From Hemibagrus wyckioides (lineage: Eukaryota; Chordata; Actinopteri; Siluriformes; Bagridae), in assembly GCF_019097595.1 (NCBI RefSeq), contig NC_080718.1:13558157-13622156 (forward strand): 64,000 nt of DNA, written 5' to 3'. A program made the translations under genes and the position numbers. Below the pieces are notes generated by a model. It did not search any database and was not told the DNA's origin. It saw only the letters and a program-made list of their open reading frames with translations. Shown here one piece after another: positions 13,042 through 25,678 of the stretch. Each line of letters opens with the position of its first letter. Position 1 is the stretch's first letter.

Positions 13042-16000
13042 TAGAAACGTGCATAAATAAATATATAAAAAAAAAAATTTCTTGTGTTGTGAAAGTATTA
13101 TTGTCAGATATTGCCACATTTTCCTATCTGTGTGACCCAATCAGATTTTCTCATAACAGAAGTCATGACAGATGATACTGTAAATGTCATCTCGGACATC
13201 AAGCAGTTCTTAATCCCTCAATCTCCCACAACATGAGGGTTTGTCCAGGCATACTTTATGTACGGACGATTTGCGAATGGCTTCCATGAACAATATGATG
13301 TAACCGAGGAGCAAACGGATCTTTTGTCATGCACATGGGAGCTCTGCAGACATGCTGCACAACCAAGCCTGTGACTGGCCATTACAAAGTGTACCCAAGC
13401 CAATTCAATCCAAACATCACGCAGGTTTCACTAGCACGCTAAACTTGCCATCCTGAATCCTTGATTTATTTAACGGTCTCAGGTGCCACCTGCATCCTAT
13501 TTCTTTTTCCCTTTCTCTTTGGAACGTGGTGACATCTGTGAGGGAGAGTTAAACGATAAAACCATCTTTCACATACTTTCTGTGCATTTATAATTGGCTA
13601 TGGCATACCAGTGCACCAGTATGTTAAGGTGGCACTATTAAAACTGTGAAAATGACAACAGATTTCATGACTACAGGATGAAGGTCACCTGATTTTTGGA
13701 AATACTTACGCTTGCTGAGGTCTTTCTACTCCTCGCTCTCCAAACATACTTATCATGTTTAGTTTCACTGTGATAACTGAATAAATTACGGTAGTTAGTG
13801 AATAATATGGTTTAAGATGAATAACTGAATAATAATTTAGAAGTGTTTGTGTTTGGGGGATCCTAATGCAGATGAAAGGATTGTTTCCCAAATGCACAGT
13901 ATAAAGATTCAAAATCATAATTTTTGCTCTCCCTAGAGAGTTCTAAGTGATTTGATGGATACAAATGGTCTCTCCAGTATTTGTAATTACCAGCTAAAAC
14001 AGTCATGCACTTGCTACATCCCACCAACAGGACATGTGAATGAGCTATTAAACTAATTTATGTGTGATGGAATTTAATGCAGAAGTTTGGAAATCGAACT
14101 TGACCTCTTCAAGTCGATAGTGTTTTTGACTAAATGTACAAAATTATTGTTAGTTTTAATTAATGTTTATTAGCATTTACCTTTGACTATCCGAAGGCTT
14201 TTGCACATTAGAGTGTGCTGTCTTTGAGAAAATAGTCCTGTGTTTTTCCCAGTTAATACTTACACGTAAATGAATAATGACCTATCCTGGAAAGCCACAG
14301 CTGCCAAATTTCCAAACGCACTACCACAGCCAAAGAATGCTAGGGGAGTGCTATTTTACAACACCTCTCCATTCATCACTAAAGGCTGAAGATTGTGTGA
14401 GGATGATGACACGCTGTGGCCCTCAGCCCACGAGCACTCGCTGACTCAAAGAGCAGGCAGTTATTGTAAGCGTAACTCACATTTAGTCGGTCGCTCCAGT
14501 TTCCGCCTTCCTCGTTTCTTGCGAGGTAGATTTGGCAGTGTCTCCTCTTTGTCCTTTTCCGAGTCACGCTTGTCCAGGGCAACAACAAATCCGTTCTCCA
14601 GGAAAGGGCTCATGCTGCAGGCGGCTTGGCGAGGGAGGCCGTTTTCCAGAGCACTCTGCTCCTGCGTGGGGCGAGAGCTTTCGGAGGATCTGTTGCCATA
14701 CCTCTCTCCTACATCCCCATTGTGAACCTGAAGCTGTGAACAGGACTGGATTCCCGCTCCTCTGTGATTCTTGGACACACCCACCAGCTCTGTCAGTGAG
14801 CCACAACTCTCCACCTGCAAAAGAAAATGACAATATTAATATTCAAGCCAAAAGTGTTAAATGTCAATGCAGCAGTTGTAAACGTATTGAAATTAAAAGA
14901 TGATAAGTTAAGACGCCAGAAAAGACGGTTTCTTATCAGGTATCGAAGACTATATGTATATTTTTATAAACTTAGCGAATGAAAACCATTTCACTTGATG
15001 AATGCATGGAATATGTAATTAATAACACATTAATAACACGTTTTACAGAAACATTTGAACTAAAATTTTTTGTTTAAATAGGCTTTACATTCATGCTTTG
15101 CAAATTATGTATTATTAAATGAAAGATCCCAACAGTGCATTGATATATCTGTTAAAACTGGAAGCGTAAAATAAAATTCTAAACCCTTTAACTGGTGTAT
15201 ACAAAGGTAGAAAACATATTTCTGTTCATTTAATTAATACAATACAAAAGGTTGTACAGTCCCATTCAAAACTATTGGAACAGCAATGCAATAAGTAACA
15301 TTCTGTCTGGTAAAGTACAAAGAAATGCATCCAATCTAATTAGAAGGAGCTTCATCATGCAGCAAGACAATGACCCAAAATACAGTGACAACACAACTAA
15401 GGACTTCATCAGTGGTATAAGTGGAATGTTTTACACTGGCCAAGTCATTCACTGAGCTGCATTTCACCACCTGGAGAGGAGAATGAATTGAAACAAACAA
15501 CAACTAAAAAAAAACAACTGTGGTACAAACCTAGAAAGGCATCAGGAAAAAAATAAACCCACAATTTGGTGATGTGGCAGGTTTGCGTGGGTTCCTTGAT
15601 GCAAATATTGCAAGCAAGGGATATGCCACCTAATATTAAGTGCTCTTTACTGTAATTTATTCCAAGATATATCTGTTCCTATACTTTTGCACATAGAAAA
15701 ATTGGGTATTCTGACACAAAACGCTCTGTTTTATGTTGTTTGACACATCAAGACGTTAATACCAGGACATGAAAGCTGAAATCCTAACCTTTTGTCTTAT
15801 ATTGTCTTATAGCCTTGCCGATCCAATAGTTTCGGAGGGGACTGTATATACGACTTAATGGATGCTTTAAATTCTCAAAAGATTATTCGAGTATTCATCT
15901 TAGTATTCAGTAACTACCAGAGATTATTCAGTAAATAGAATGAATCTAAAAAAAAATAAAGAAATGTATTTACAAGAATATAGAATGAGAGGTGCTGGGA

Positions 16001-19000
16001 GTTTAAGTAGAAGGAGTAAGGAGGAGGAAAGTAGTAATAAACATTGATGAACATTGTTCAGGTATAAAAAAAAATTGTTCCTGATTAGTTCAGTATGAGG
16101 CAAAACCTCAGACATCTTATAAAGTGTTAGCACTTTCTTATATAGGCCTGTATTTAAGCCAGGTGTTGTCAATAACCACATAAGTTCAAGTTCATTAGAC
16201 TGAATTAGTCTGGTACAGTAATTAATATACATTCACCCGACGACTACTCAGCTTGCAGACCGACCTTAATCCAATCCAACGACCAAACCTCTACACTTGC
16301 TTTTAATTATGTGAGTAAGTGCATATAAACAGTGACATACATAATAAAGACATCCTCAATGGTGTATCCGAAAACACAATTATTACTGCTTTATCATCAA
16401 CACACCAGGCAGTAAAGCAGCAGGTATAAATGACTTCTTACCAGGGGTGGAAAATAATGAAAGACATGTACTCTCATTGTAATACATCAGCACATGGTTC
16501 ACTGTAATGGTCCTTCTGTTCCGAGGTGTAATTCCATTTACGTCAGGTTTTCTATTTTTATTTCAATCACCGTAACAAGACGCATTTAACATCAGATGTC
16601 TGTATGCCAATTAAAAGATAGTAATTTTAAATAATTAATATTCAAGACCCAATCAAAATAAAGCAGTTTCTTTCAATAGGTCTATACTTCATGCACCAGA
16701 TGCTTAGTCAGCAGCAGCAATGTCTGAGACAGTAGAGAAAAAAGATATTTCAAACGTTTCAAAGCAAACTGCATAATAAATATCTTAATCTGCTGGAGCC
16801 TATCCCAGCACACATTGGGTGACAGGCAGGGGACACCCTGGACAGGTGGCCAGTCCATCACTGGGGCCACAAATATAGACAGACAACCACACACACACTC
16901 ACACGCACTCCTATAGGCAATTTTAGAATTACCAATCAACTTAATGTACATGTTTTTGGACTGTGGGAGGAAACTGGAGTGCCCGGAGTAAACCCACGCA
17001 GGCACGGGGAGAACGTGCAAACTCCACACAGAAAGGCCCCTGCCTGTATGAACCCGGGATTCGAACCCAGGACCTTCTTGCTGTGCTGCCCTAGCAGAAG
17101 GATGTACAGATAAAAGACTAGCTAGCTAAATGTGCTACACTAGCTAGCCAGATATTTTTGATGTTTTATAGTATATATTTCAATATATATCGAAATGGTG
17201 CTATAACGCTCAGGGTAATGTGTACGAGGTGTATATACTTTATACACCTTACTTCATGAAAGCTCATTTGGTTCATTATCATAGCTGTTCAAAATGCACT
17301 CCTCAGACCTACAACATTTTTGAATTAGACACTTGTAGACATTTATGCAAGTAGTTTTCCACTAGATGAATTACTCTTACTTGAGTAATTTTCATAGACA
17401 CTACTTTGAAGAGAATTATTTCTACAGTAGCAGCACTTTTACTCTTAAAAAAACAACAACAAATGTACATATATCTGTATTTTTTGCTCTCCTGCATTCG
17501 ACTGCTTTATATGATCCTTGCAAAAAAAAAAAAAGAGAGAGAAAAGGAAAAGCTTGTGACTGTTTGGCTGTGGTGATTTGTGCCCATTATTGTGTCTGTG
17601 GCAATTTATGCCACAAGATCATTAGTAAACATCCCCAAAGGGGTTCAGTGGAGGTGAGGTCAAGGCCACTCAAGTTCTTCCATCCTGACCATGGCAAACT
17701 AGTCTTTATGGAGCTCACTTTAGGGCAGGGATTTTATCCGCAATCTTATCCGCAAAGGGCCAACGCGGATGTTCATCTTGGCTTTAAGTAGACTCATGTG
17801 TGGCTTCTGCGCGGTTAGAATGAAAATCTGCATCCGCCGTGGCCCTTTGTGGATAAGATTGGACACCCCTGCTTTAGCGGATTCTAGACAATTGTGGGCT
17901 TCCAGTTTTGTGGCAAATGTCTGGGGAAGAACCACATATCAATATAAAATCCTGATGGTCAGGTGTCCACATACTTTGGCTATATAGCAAAAAAATGACC
18001 CGGTTGCATGTGTGCACAACCTCTTCTAATGAGGCATATGACTGTGCTCTGACAGAACCATTAATCACATTCAAATTCATGTTCAAAAGTCATTATCATA
18101 CACGCCAGCAATGAATCGATTCTGATTAACCCCAAATTAAGATCAGCTGTTTGGGTTTGATTTTCTTAACATCATCCAAATGCTGAAGCCATGGCCTGCA
18201 AAGAGTTTACAAAGCATGTAGCTCTCATGGTTGAAAGATACTGATCAGGAGAGGGGTACAAAAAACATTAGCTGTACCATGGAAAGTATAGAACATGGGG
18301 CTCCACAGTAACGTTACCAACAACAGGATATCCCTCCTTATCAGACAAAAGAACAAGACAAAACCTTATAAGGGAGGCTACTAAGACAACATTTAAGGAT
18401 TTGCTGAAATATCTGGCAAATACTGGTCACTCCCTGCATGTGACAACAAGCACTCAATTCCTGCGTATGTCTGGGGGAATAGTGGCTAGCTCCTTTCTCA
18501 TTAAAAAACATCCTGGCCCAGCTAAATTTTGCCAAAGCATGTGGCAGAATGTTTTAAGGTCTGATAAGACCAAAGTAAAACATTTTGGGCATGGTTCTAA
18601 AAAATCTATGTTTGGTGCAAATGGTGGTGGCAGCATCATGCTGTGGGGCTTCTTCTCTTCAACAGGAACTAGTCAAGTTAGAGGATGTATTTTCACCTCT
18701 GAAAATGCTGTGGAATAACTTGAAGATGGCTGTACACAAGAAATCCCCTTTTGCCGTTTAACAGATCCAAAATATTTTTGCAAGGAAGAGTGGGGAAAAA
18801 ACTGTAAATTCAAGATGTCTTAAGTTGGTAGACTTTTATCTAAAAAGACTTGCGTGCTGTATTACAACCAAAAGGAGCCTTAATGAAGTATCAGTTAATT
18901 TTGTTTAGGGCCATATTTATGATGAATCAAAGGCTATGTTTTTATTCCAGAGTAGTTTTGACTCAATTTGACACAAGGGGAATTAACACACATGCTATGA

Positions 19001-22000
19001 CTTTATCCACTCGTCTTCTAACGTTCCCTTTCATTCTTGATATTTTATACAAGCAATGTTCAGTTCATTAATCAAGGATAAATAAAAAGAAAAATGCATG
19101 AAGCATGAGCTAATATCTCTATCCCTATGTCTAGTCTGTGATCCGATACGCTGCCTTCAGTGAAATACTTTACACAAAGGAATGGAATTGGACAACGCTG
19201 CAACAGTTGTGAAAACTAGAGTCTGATCTAGAGCTTTTTGTTATTGTTGTTGTTCTGTTACAGTATTTCACATACATGGTTTGGTCTGCTGAAATGCTCC
19301 ATCAGTCATCCTAAATATGTCTTTAAAAGTGTTAAAAAATTACAATTTATTAAAAGCGCATGCAGATATATGATACGTATCACTATACACAGGACTGCGA
19401 AAAATAATACTGCATTAAGGAAAAACTATGAAATACGTTTATGATTTTCTTACTTTAATTACTTCTAAAAGCACTAAATTTTTCACTAAAACTGCACTTT
19501 TAAAGTGGAAAAATTAACCGCTGCTTCCTATCACAGCTTCTGAAAACAAGAGGTTAAAAAAGATCAGAAAATGTATTGTATTGTGCTACAACTTATCACT
19601 TAACATTACATATACTAGATTTAAATATGGTTTACGCATGTGCTAATTGTTCTCAATAGCCATAGCAGGTCTGCGCGGAAAAGCAAACCCACTTGACATA
19701 AACCACAGGCAGCTCACTTTTGCTGTAAACTAACTATATCTAAACACTGAACCTCCATTGCTGGAACTCTCCATCTTTACCTTTTCTCAGTCCTTCCTGT
19801 ACATTCCTCTCTGTATATTTTTGGTAACCAGACATTACTTTCATCCTGTGGCTGTTTAACCACAGGAGGCACACTTCAGGGTTGATAAAAGACAAAAAAA
19901 CAGGCATTGGGGTTGATGTGCTACGCAGTATAAATGTCTCTGTTAAATCGTGGTGCAAAGAAACACAAATTTATCTTAAGGATTATGAATAAAATCATTG
20001 ACACATAGTTTAGTAGTGTGGCACTGTGGAGCATCAGATGTGTCGGTTCCTACGAGGTAAAATGTTTTTAAATGAGTCAAATGTATGGAAATAACAAATC
20101 ACGTAATTGTTTGCTTTTCCATTTTACCATCCTCTAAAACTTGAGGGAGCAATGTTAGAAGCGTTCCTGTTCTGCATGCAGGAGAATAAATGTGGTATGA
20201 AAGAAACCTGCGGGCGAAATGGGGGAGCGTTTTTTTGCAGCTAGGCATAAACACTTTCAGCAGTGATCTTTTTTCCTAAAAAACCCACCAGCGCAGATGC
20301 TTTGTGTTGGGGGAGGGTACAGAGTGGTTATGGCTGAAGGCTAATACTGTGCTCAGTTGATCATACCGTCTTCCTTAAAAGTCTCAAAAACCCGCCTAAA
20401 AAATCATTTTGCATAATGCTTTCTTTACAACAGACATAAAGTGTTTTCGTTTCAAGGTTTTGAGAGGCCATGGCATGAGAACCACATCATTCCATACAAT
20501 CATGGTTCTTATTATGCATGTATCACTTACTGGACACGGTTCCCAGCATATGAAAACAGTGTCAGGTCACCCAGCACAAAGCCCCAATGCTTCATAACAG
20601 CATATCCTGTATGGCAGCATATTAATCTCCTTACACAAAGACATATCAGCCCTCTGATCCAACCACCTGCTTTTGGAGTACTCCTGAGTGGTAAAAGATT
20701 GATATGAGAAACTGTTGAAATCAAGAAGGACAGATTCATGGTCTCAGGAGAACGGCTCTGCCAGTCTGACAGCGGAGTTGCTCTTGAGACTCACAGCTGC
20801 TGCTTTGCCTCACTGGCTCTGAGTGTCAAAGCCGTTCTTGTGAAAAGGAAATCAAAGAAGGCAGACGCGAACACAGCCATTTTAAGTCTCATGCTAAAGA
20901 ACTTCTAGAGGTGCTGCTGGACTGGTTGTGTCTCGCTGTTTCCTAGAGTGAGAGAACTCAGTCAGATCACAACTTTTTAGCTGGGAGGGTGAAACTGAGA
21001 CCTAGGGAGTCTAATTTTTAAAAATATATATATTATCTAATTTACTTGAAAAGTCTTGGACTTATGAGGAAGTGAAGTTTTTTTTCCCAAACTTGTATTT
21101 TTTAAGTAACACATTAAGCAATAGTCTGCTTTTTAGGAAAGTTCCATCAACGTTTCCTTACATAACTACACATCAATATACTTAATAAATCTCCATAGCC
21201 TATCTTAAGAACTTCTCATTTCATTAGTTCTAAAAGCTTCTTCTCATCAGAGAACTGTTTTATACAAGTACAGTACTGTACTGTGTTTTTTGTTTGTTCA
21301 ATGAGGTGGTTTCATTACATGCAAAACTTACTACATCGGGGCATTTTCAACTCCCACCGCATATCAAATGTATATGCTTTATGGTGCATTCTTTCCATTT
21401 GTTTCGTTTTTTTTAACTGAACGTTACAAAGAGGCGGAGGTATGAAAGGAATGTTGGCTGTTTGTCAGAAAGGAGCTAGTGGGCTCCGCGTGTTCTACTT
21501 TCCTCAACCCTCAGTCTTAGCCTCATAAAGCAGAAGAAAAGGAACCATTACTCAGCTTTAACAAATAATAAAACAGCTGGCAAATTGCAACCAATAAACA
21601 TGGCATTAAGTACACACAAATCAAATGCAGAGCAGCGTGAGCAATGAACAGATGTTGACTGAAGCGAAAATATATGGCACACTTTATACGAAGCATGTTT
21701 TCTACGCAGGCTACGAAACCTGCACATGTGTAGCCTGACATTTTTCAGAAGAGGAAGGGGCAGGAAAGGGGCTGGTCTTTACAGCCGCTAGACTACGGTT
21801 TAAAAATAGCGTTTGAACAACACACTCCTACACACACACACACACACACAATAGGGAAACAATACCAATACTGGGTCAGGATGAAAAGTGGAGCACATCT
21901 TATGAGAGGGAGAACACCTTTCTCATTACTTCCCTAAGGGACAACTTCGTATAGGGTTACATTTCAGAAATGTTTCACGGAGGCAGTCAAAGGCAGAGAG

Positions 22001-25000
22001 AAAATATGAAGTCCACCAATGTGTGAATTGAACTTCAAATAATAATGCCACAATTACCTGTTGAAGGGATGATCTACTGGGGGTAATAAAATCAGAAAGC
22101 CCCAGGGGAGGGAGGAGCGGATGTGGGGTGGCTGAGCGCCATGTGCTCTGACATGCCCTCACCAAATTAATTATGCAAGAGCTAGGATTATTTTCAAACA
22201 CCCAGGCCCAGGAAAACAGGCTCCGTGGCAAAGGATGTTGAGCAGGGGGTGCATGTGAAAAACACTAGCTGACTTTCCCGGAGTGGGTTTTCTACCGTGT
22301 GAATGGCAGTCAAGTACACTGACACTGAGAAACAAAAGGAAATACGAGAAGAACCAAGGAAAGTTGAATGAGTAAAAATAAATAAACAAATAAAGGCAAA
22401 GAGAAATTGCGAGAGTGAAACGAAAAGATAAATGAGTCAGCACTAAGCCTGTGAGAAAGAATGAGTGTTATGCAACAAGCTCGATGACCCTTTAACCCAG
22501 ACATGATCTCTGTCATGGGTCAGAACTGAAGACAGGCTAAACACACATGCAGGGCAACATGAGCCACAGCCCCAGTTAGCCTTCAGACTTGCAGGCCAAT
22601 ACACAGTCAGGTACACACACACACACGCACACACTGCCCAGATTAAATCTAATACCTAACTCAGTGGGGATATTAATGAATTATGCAATTACAGCGAGAA
22701 AGAGCAACTACTGCTATTGATACATCTTGATTACGTACACCTTATTTATCTTAACTTGAAAATAATAGTAAATAAATAAAAATAATAAAAGATACAGAAT
22801 TCCAGCATGCGTTTGTATATCTAAAAATGTCCGTGTTTGCTTTTCAGGATTTATTTATTTTTTTCATACTGAGTCATCAACAAGCGTGGGACAATGGTGA
22901 CATTGAAAACATAACTTGTAATGATATTTTGTGTTCCAACAAACCTTCCTGCATTTCCTGTTTTTCTGTTTTCTTCCTGAAAGTCAATACTGGCACGATA
23001 CCGTTAATTGCGTGTTAGAGCTAAACCGTACACTGACTGCAGCATACTCACAAGGAGGTGTCTGCGTTTGCGGCTGGGCCGTCCGACTTTGCGGGCCGGA
23101 GTGCTGAACGCCGGCCTGTCCGCCACAGCCAGCTCCTTCTCCCGACTCACACTGTCAGTCTGCCCAAATGACAAAGAGCCTCCATGTCACAAATGCATCA
23201 CACCACACCTCCACTCCCCACTGTTTCCATCTGTTTCTCTCTTGTACTGTAAAATGCTTGTTTTCACACCAATTATTTGTATTTTTGGAATAAAATAAGC
23301 CTATTTCACTATTTTTAGTAAAGTCTAATGCTTTTTAAACGATTACAGGAATACTACAGGAATTATTTTCAGGACATTTTGACATATAAATGGTAATAAA
23401 AACAAACGGCTAAATTGACTGAAGCTCTACCACTTTAACTCTTACTTGCTCTCAAAACTGCACACACACCTGCTGCACGAACAGCGTTTTCAATACTTCA
23501 AGACATCTTCAATAATTATGAAACAGAAAATATTATGTCAGAAATGTGACTGCTATTAAGGGTGGGTGATTAGGCAAAAAAAATAAATCTTATCACGATA
23601 CTTAACAATAAGGAGTTATAACAATTTACTTAACAATTCGTAACAAAGAAAAAAAAACACTTGATAAGTTCAACTCCTCAAGTGCATCATGAAGTGAATC
23701 ATGATCTTATTAGATCACTATATAGATATCATATCATAGCTCTAATGGATATAAATGTACAATAGTGCTCTAAGAGCAAGCAGGCTGGTTAAGCCAGTTT
23801 GCGTCCTCTAAAGGCATGTTGGGAAGACTGGACGGCGCAACATCATCATCTCCATCATATCCATTGCCATCTCTGACACACTTTCTATAAAGCGTGCACA
23901 CCAGAGGTTGCCGAAGCCAAAGACACACCCCAACATGAACAGGGGTGAATGGGTTTCTTTTTACACTCTTCTTTTTGTCCAGACAAGGATATTTAGATAA
24001 TGAGAAAAGCCGGCACTTGAGTGACACCTCCCTTTTAGGCACTATGAAGTGAGGATTCTATAGCCCCAGAGCTGACCTACCACTCTCGGCTTCCACTTGA
24101 CACAGTTACAAAGACATTTGGCAGCTCTTTCTCTTCCCTCCTTCCCATTCCTCTTTGTCTGGAACAACTGTGTCTCCCCCCCCCCCTCCAACACCCAATC
24201 TCCCTGCCAGCCAAGCACCCTAGGGTGTACAGGCAAGAAAAGACGATCCTAAGGTTGTCACGACACTAGACTTGACTGAATAGCAATGCTTTAAATCATG
24301 TTAATAGGGATACTGAACCTGTCCACCATGACTGAAGGGCTGGAGTAGCTGAGTGAGCAGTGACTGCTGATCCCTACTTACACCTCATTTTCTTTCAATT
24401 ATCTACATTCAGTAATCAATGAGAGAATTCTTTCAAATACGTATATATAACAACAATGCCCAATAACTATTACACAACAATACGTTACTACTATGCTATT
24501 ACTACTGATGCACACAAAAATTTGGTGATCTATCTGAAAAACTCAAAGGCAAGAAATAATTTTATTTAAAAAAAATAAATTAAAAAAAAAAAAAAATACA
24601 AAGTGAGGTATGGGAAACTTGGCATTCCCTGGTGTGAACTCACCAACATCGTCCATAGCTTCGCTCTATTTCTGGCAAATGGCCAGTTATTTAAGGCGAG
24701 CCTTGTTGCCAGGCAACAGGGCTACAGCGAGCCTCGCGCGGCTCCGCGGGTGGAGAGGAAGAGAATGAATTCGTCTATAAATCAGCCATACGGCATCCTC
24801 CTATCCACAAGCCAACACCCACGTCACCAACAACTAGCATGACACAGCCACACAAATCTCCAAGGCCGAGGGGGTTAACAATACATGGGTGTATAAATCC
24901 GATACATTGTGATACTAACAGCCCCTGTGGCAGTACACAACAGAGACGATCATTATTTCAGCTCGCAGTTCAAAACGAAGGACGGGTTTTTGTTCAAGTG

Positions 25001-25678
25001 ACTCAAATATGAGAAAAAGAGAATGATGCCAGGCCGCCTTTAAAACAACCGTGAGTGGTTCTGGAAACATCTGGACCAGGTGAAAATATGAAAAGGCTAC
25101 AATTTAGAGGAGGACAACCACTCGGTCAAACATGCCCTAGTTACATTTAATTGTACAGAAAATTCTCTTAACATCTGGCCATTTTCCATCACTGATAATA
25201 TCTCAAAATAATGTGAGTGAGGATCTACGCACTGCCCGACAGTATGGTGTCTTCTGATATATTTTTTTTTCAGTCTCAGAACCAATACCTGAGGCAGCAT
25301 TATCAGACTTTGCAGACATCTTACATAAGTAGAGTGCATATTTACTTAATAAAGTGCATATTTACTCAATCATACTGACTATTTCATTCTATGTATACAA
25401 GCCTTGTATAGTATTAAATAGCAGGAATATTACATTTAAGACCAATATCAGGGGTGTGATGAAATGTAATGAAATGAAATGAAATGAAATTGCTGTGGTT
25501 GATTTAATCTTAATCAAATATTCACCTCTGGTAGTCATTACAGATATTATATTTACCTAATGTTATTATTTATACCTTATACCTGCTGCGAAGAGCACAC
25601 CCTTACCATGCGATTTCCCCCACTGTTGAAGTCAGAGCTTTTGAAAGCAGCTGTGGTGGTAACTGCGTTGGATGGCAT
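6394..25678 (-). CDS. dnmt3a: DNA (cytosine-5)-methyltransferase 3A, N-terminal part, five exons
   Basis: Dnmt3a is a nuclear de novo CpG methyltransferase. Five minus-strand exons with GT/AG borders join without a phase clash: 25678-25607, 23159-23052, 14814-14481, 7163-7117 and 6540-6394 (72+108+334+47+147 = 708 bases, 236 residues). The predicted protein starts [13 protein letters not shown], has basic AT-hook-like stretches ([26 protein letters not shown]), and ends with [20 protein letters not shown] and [17 protein letters not shown], nearly identical to human DNMT3A1 upstream of PWWP. The start exon is 24 codons, the same length as in human. PWWP, ADD and catalytic exons are not in the window and must lie left of position 1, so the gene is cut by the window edge. 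Teleosts often keep two copies (dnmt3aa, dnmt3ab); which one this is cannot be told here. Confidence 0.95.
7117..7163 (-). CDS. dnmt3a: dnmt3a small exon (47 bases)
   Basis: Acceptor TTTCTTTTTAG ends at 7164 and donor GTACGG begins at 7116. The phase-1 carry base T plus AT gives Tyr, then [15 protein letters not shown], ending in phase 0. This exactly bridges the phase-1 end of the 14.5 kb exon and the phase-0 start of the 6.4 kb exon. It replaces the human KEQKETNIESMKME segment. Recognition rests on phase, position and acidic character rather than strong identity. Confidence 0.8.
7321..8154. mobile_element. Non-autonomous hAT-like DNA transposon
   Basis: The left end AGGGCTTTTCACACCGTG and the right end CACTTCACA...GTGTGGCAAGCCCT are imperfect inverted terminal repeats about 830 bases apart. 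Subterminal sequence is rich in the motif TTAACCC/CCAGGTTA and its complement, usual for such elements. There is no transposase frame inside. No convincing target duplication was seen, so superfamily assignment is tentative. It lies directly upstream of the 47-base dnmt3a exon. Confidence 0.5.
11490..11690 (+). mobile_element. tRNA-derived SINE
   Basis: An A-box-like GTAGCTTAGTGATTAAGGTG and a B-box-like GGTTGCAAGATTGAATCCC are spaced like a Pol III promoter. The body contains GAGCAAGGTCCTTAACCC and the tail ends with TAAGGGCATCTGCCAAATGC, a typical fish SINE layout. Confidence 0.75.
12968..13042. repeat. (GATA)n microsatellite
   Basis: About 18 uninterrupted tetranucleotide units. Confidence 0.97.
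14481..14814 (-). CDS. dnmt3a: dnmt3a exon, variable N-terminal region
   Basis: Acceptor TTGCAG ends at 14815; GTG GAG AGT (VES) follows, aligning with VES after KHPP in human. The exon is 334 bases, phase 0 in and phase 1 out, with donor GTGAGT at 14480-14475. It is serine-, asparagine- and glutamate-rich and poorly conserved, matching the disordered region of DNMT3A1. It ends in a second basic patch, [16 protein letters not shown], at the splice junction. Confidence 0.9.
15255..15846. mobile_element. Short Tc1/mariner-type element with inverted ends
   Basis: The left end TACAGTCCCATTCAAAACTA and the right end, whose complement starts TACAGTCCCCTCCGAAACTA, are about 30-base imperfect terminal repeats. 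Between them a remnant coding fragment, [17 protein letters not shown], resembles the QQDNDPKH motif of Tc1 transposases. Length (592 bases) and stops show it cannot encode an active enzyme. Confidence 0.75.
16794..17096 (-). mobile_element. tRNA-derived SINE, reverse orientation
   Basis: Reading the minus strand, the tRNA-like head (AAGGTCCTGGGTTCGAATCC) lies near 17070 and the tail with TGTGCTGGGATAGGCTCCAG near 16800. It is the same family as the copy at 38442-38754. Confidence 0.75.
17570..17990. mobile_element. Nested non-autonomous DNA transposons
   Basis: An outer old repeat (GCCACTCAAGTTCTTCCATC ... GGTGTCCACATACTTTGGC) is interrupted at about 17733-17877 by a second element. The inner element has 30-base imperfect inverted arms, 17742-17771 and 17831-17860, matching at 27 of 30 positions. 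The outer family is the one seen at 5014-5165. Confidence 0.6.
18100..18910 (+). pseudogene. Tc1-like transposase fragment
   Basis: Broken frames encode residues typical of Tc1 transposases: [30 protein letters not shown] and [16 protein letters not shown]. Stops, frameshifts and a missing N-terminus show it is dead. The similarity fades near 18910; inverted ends were not identified. Confidence 0.75.
23052..23159 (-). CDS. dnmt3a: dnmt3a exon, basic AT-hook-like segment
   Basis: Acceptor TTTGGGCAG ends at 23160 and donor GTGAGT begins at 23051. The exon is 36 codons, phase 0 at both ends, and reads [18 protein letters not shown] then [18 protein letters not shown]. The [14 protein letters not shown] stretch aligns with human TARKVGRPGRKRKH, a basic GRP-containing motif. 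Human DNMT3A has a matching exon of about the same length. Confidence 0.93.
23160..25606. other. dnmt3a intron between start exon and second coding exon
   Basis: Mostly AT-rich, with a C-run near 24176-24186, a poly-A stretch near 24569-24597, the X-box and GC patch around 24690-24760, and a short (TGAAA)n at 25460-25490. No coding exon is supported. Confidence 0.55.
24705..24717. promoter_or_regulatory. RFX X-box-like palindrome
   Basis: GTTGCC-A-GGCAAC is an inverted repeat matching the RFX-family X-box. It sits at the edge of a small GC-rich patch (24690-24760) between the dnmt3a start exon and its next coding exon. Confidence 0.45.
25607..25678 (-). CDS. dnmt3a: dnmt3a start exon (24 codons)
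   Basis: The ATG is at 25678-25676 and 24 codons run to a GTAAGG donor at 25606-25601 in phase 0. The peptide is [18 protein letters not shown] followed by SGGNRM. The homologous human exon also has 24 codons and begins MP, which supports this start. The exact 5' UTR acceptor is unclear; an AG lies roughly 15-20 bases upstream of the ATG. Confidence 0.85.

Larger units (their letters stand above)
8155..14480. other. dnmt3a intron
   Basis: No exon is recognised. Contents include a short GT tract near 8571-8586, an imperfect 31-base tandem duplication at about 9441-9500 (ACAATCTCACAAAATGCA), a SINE at 11490-11690 and a GATA tract at 12968-13042. The rest is AT-rich unique sequence in which I see nothing. 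Confidence 0.6.
14815..23051. other. dnmt3a intron
   Basis: A repeat-rich intron holding a short inverted-repeat Tc1-like element (15255-15846), a reverse SINE (16794-17096), a nested DNA-repeat block (17570-17990), a Tc1 transposase fragment (about 18100-18910) and a short (CA)n at 21831-21850. The remainder (19-23 kb) is AT-rich unique sequence without supported features. Confidence 0.6.

Noticed and set aside
14393..14903. Plus-strand frames of 110 and 123 residues
   Set aside because: Shadows of the dnmt3a exon on the other strand.
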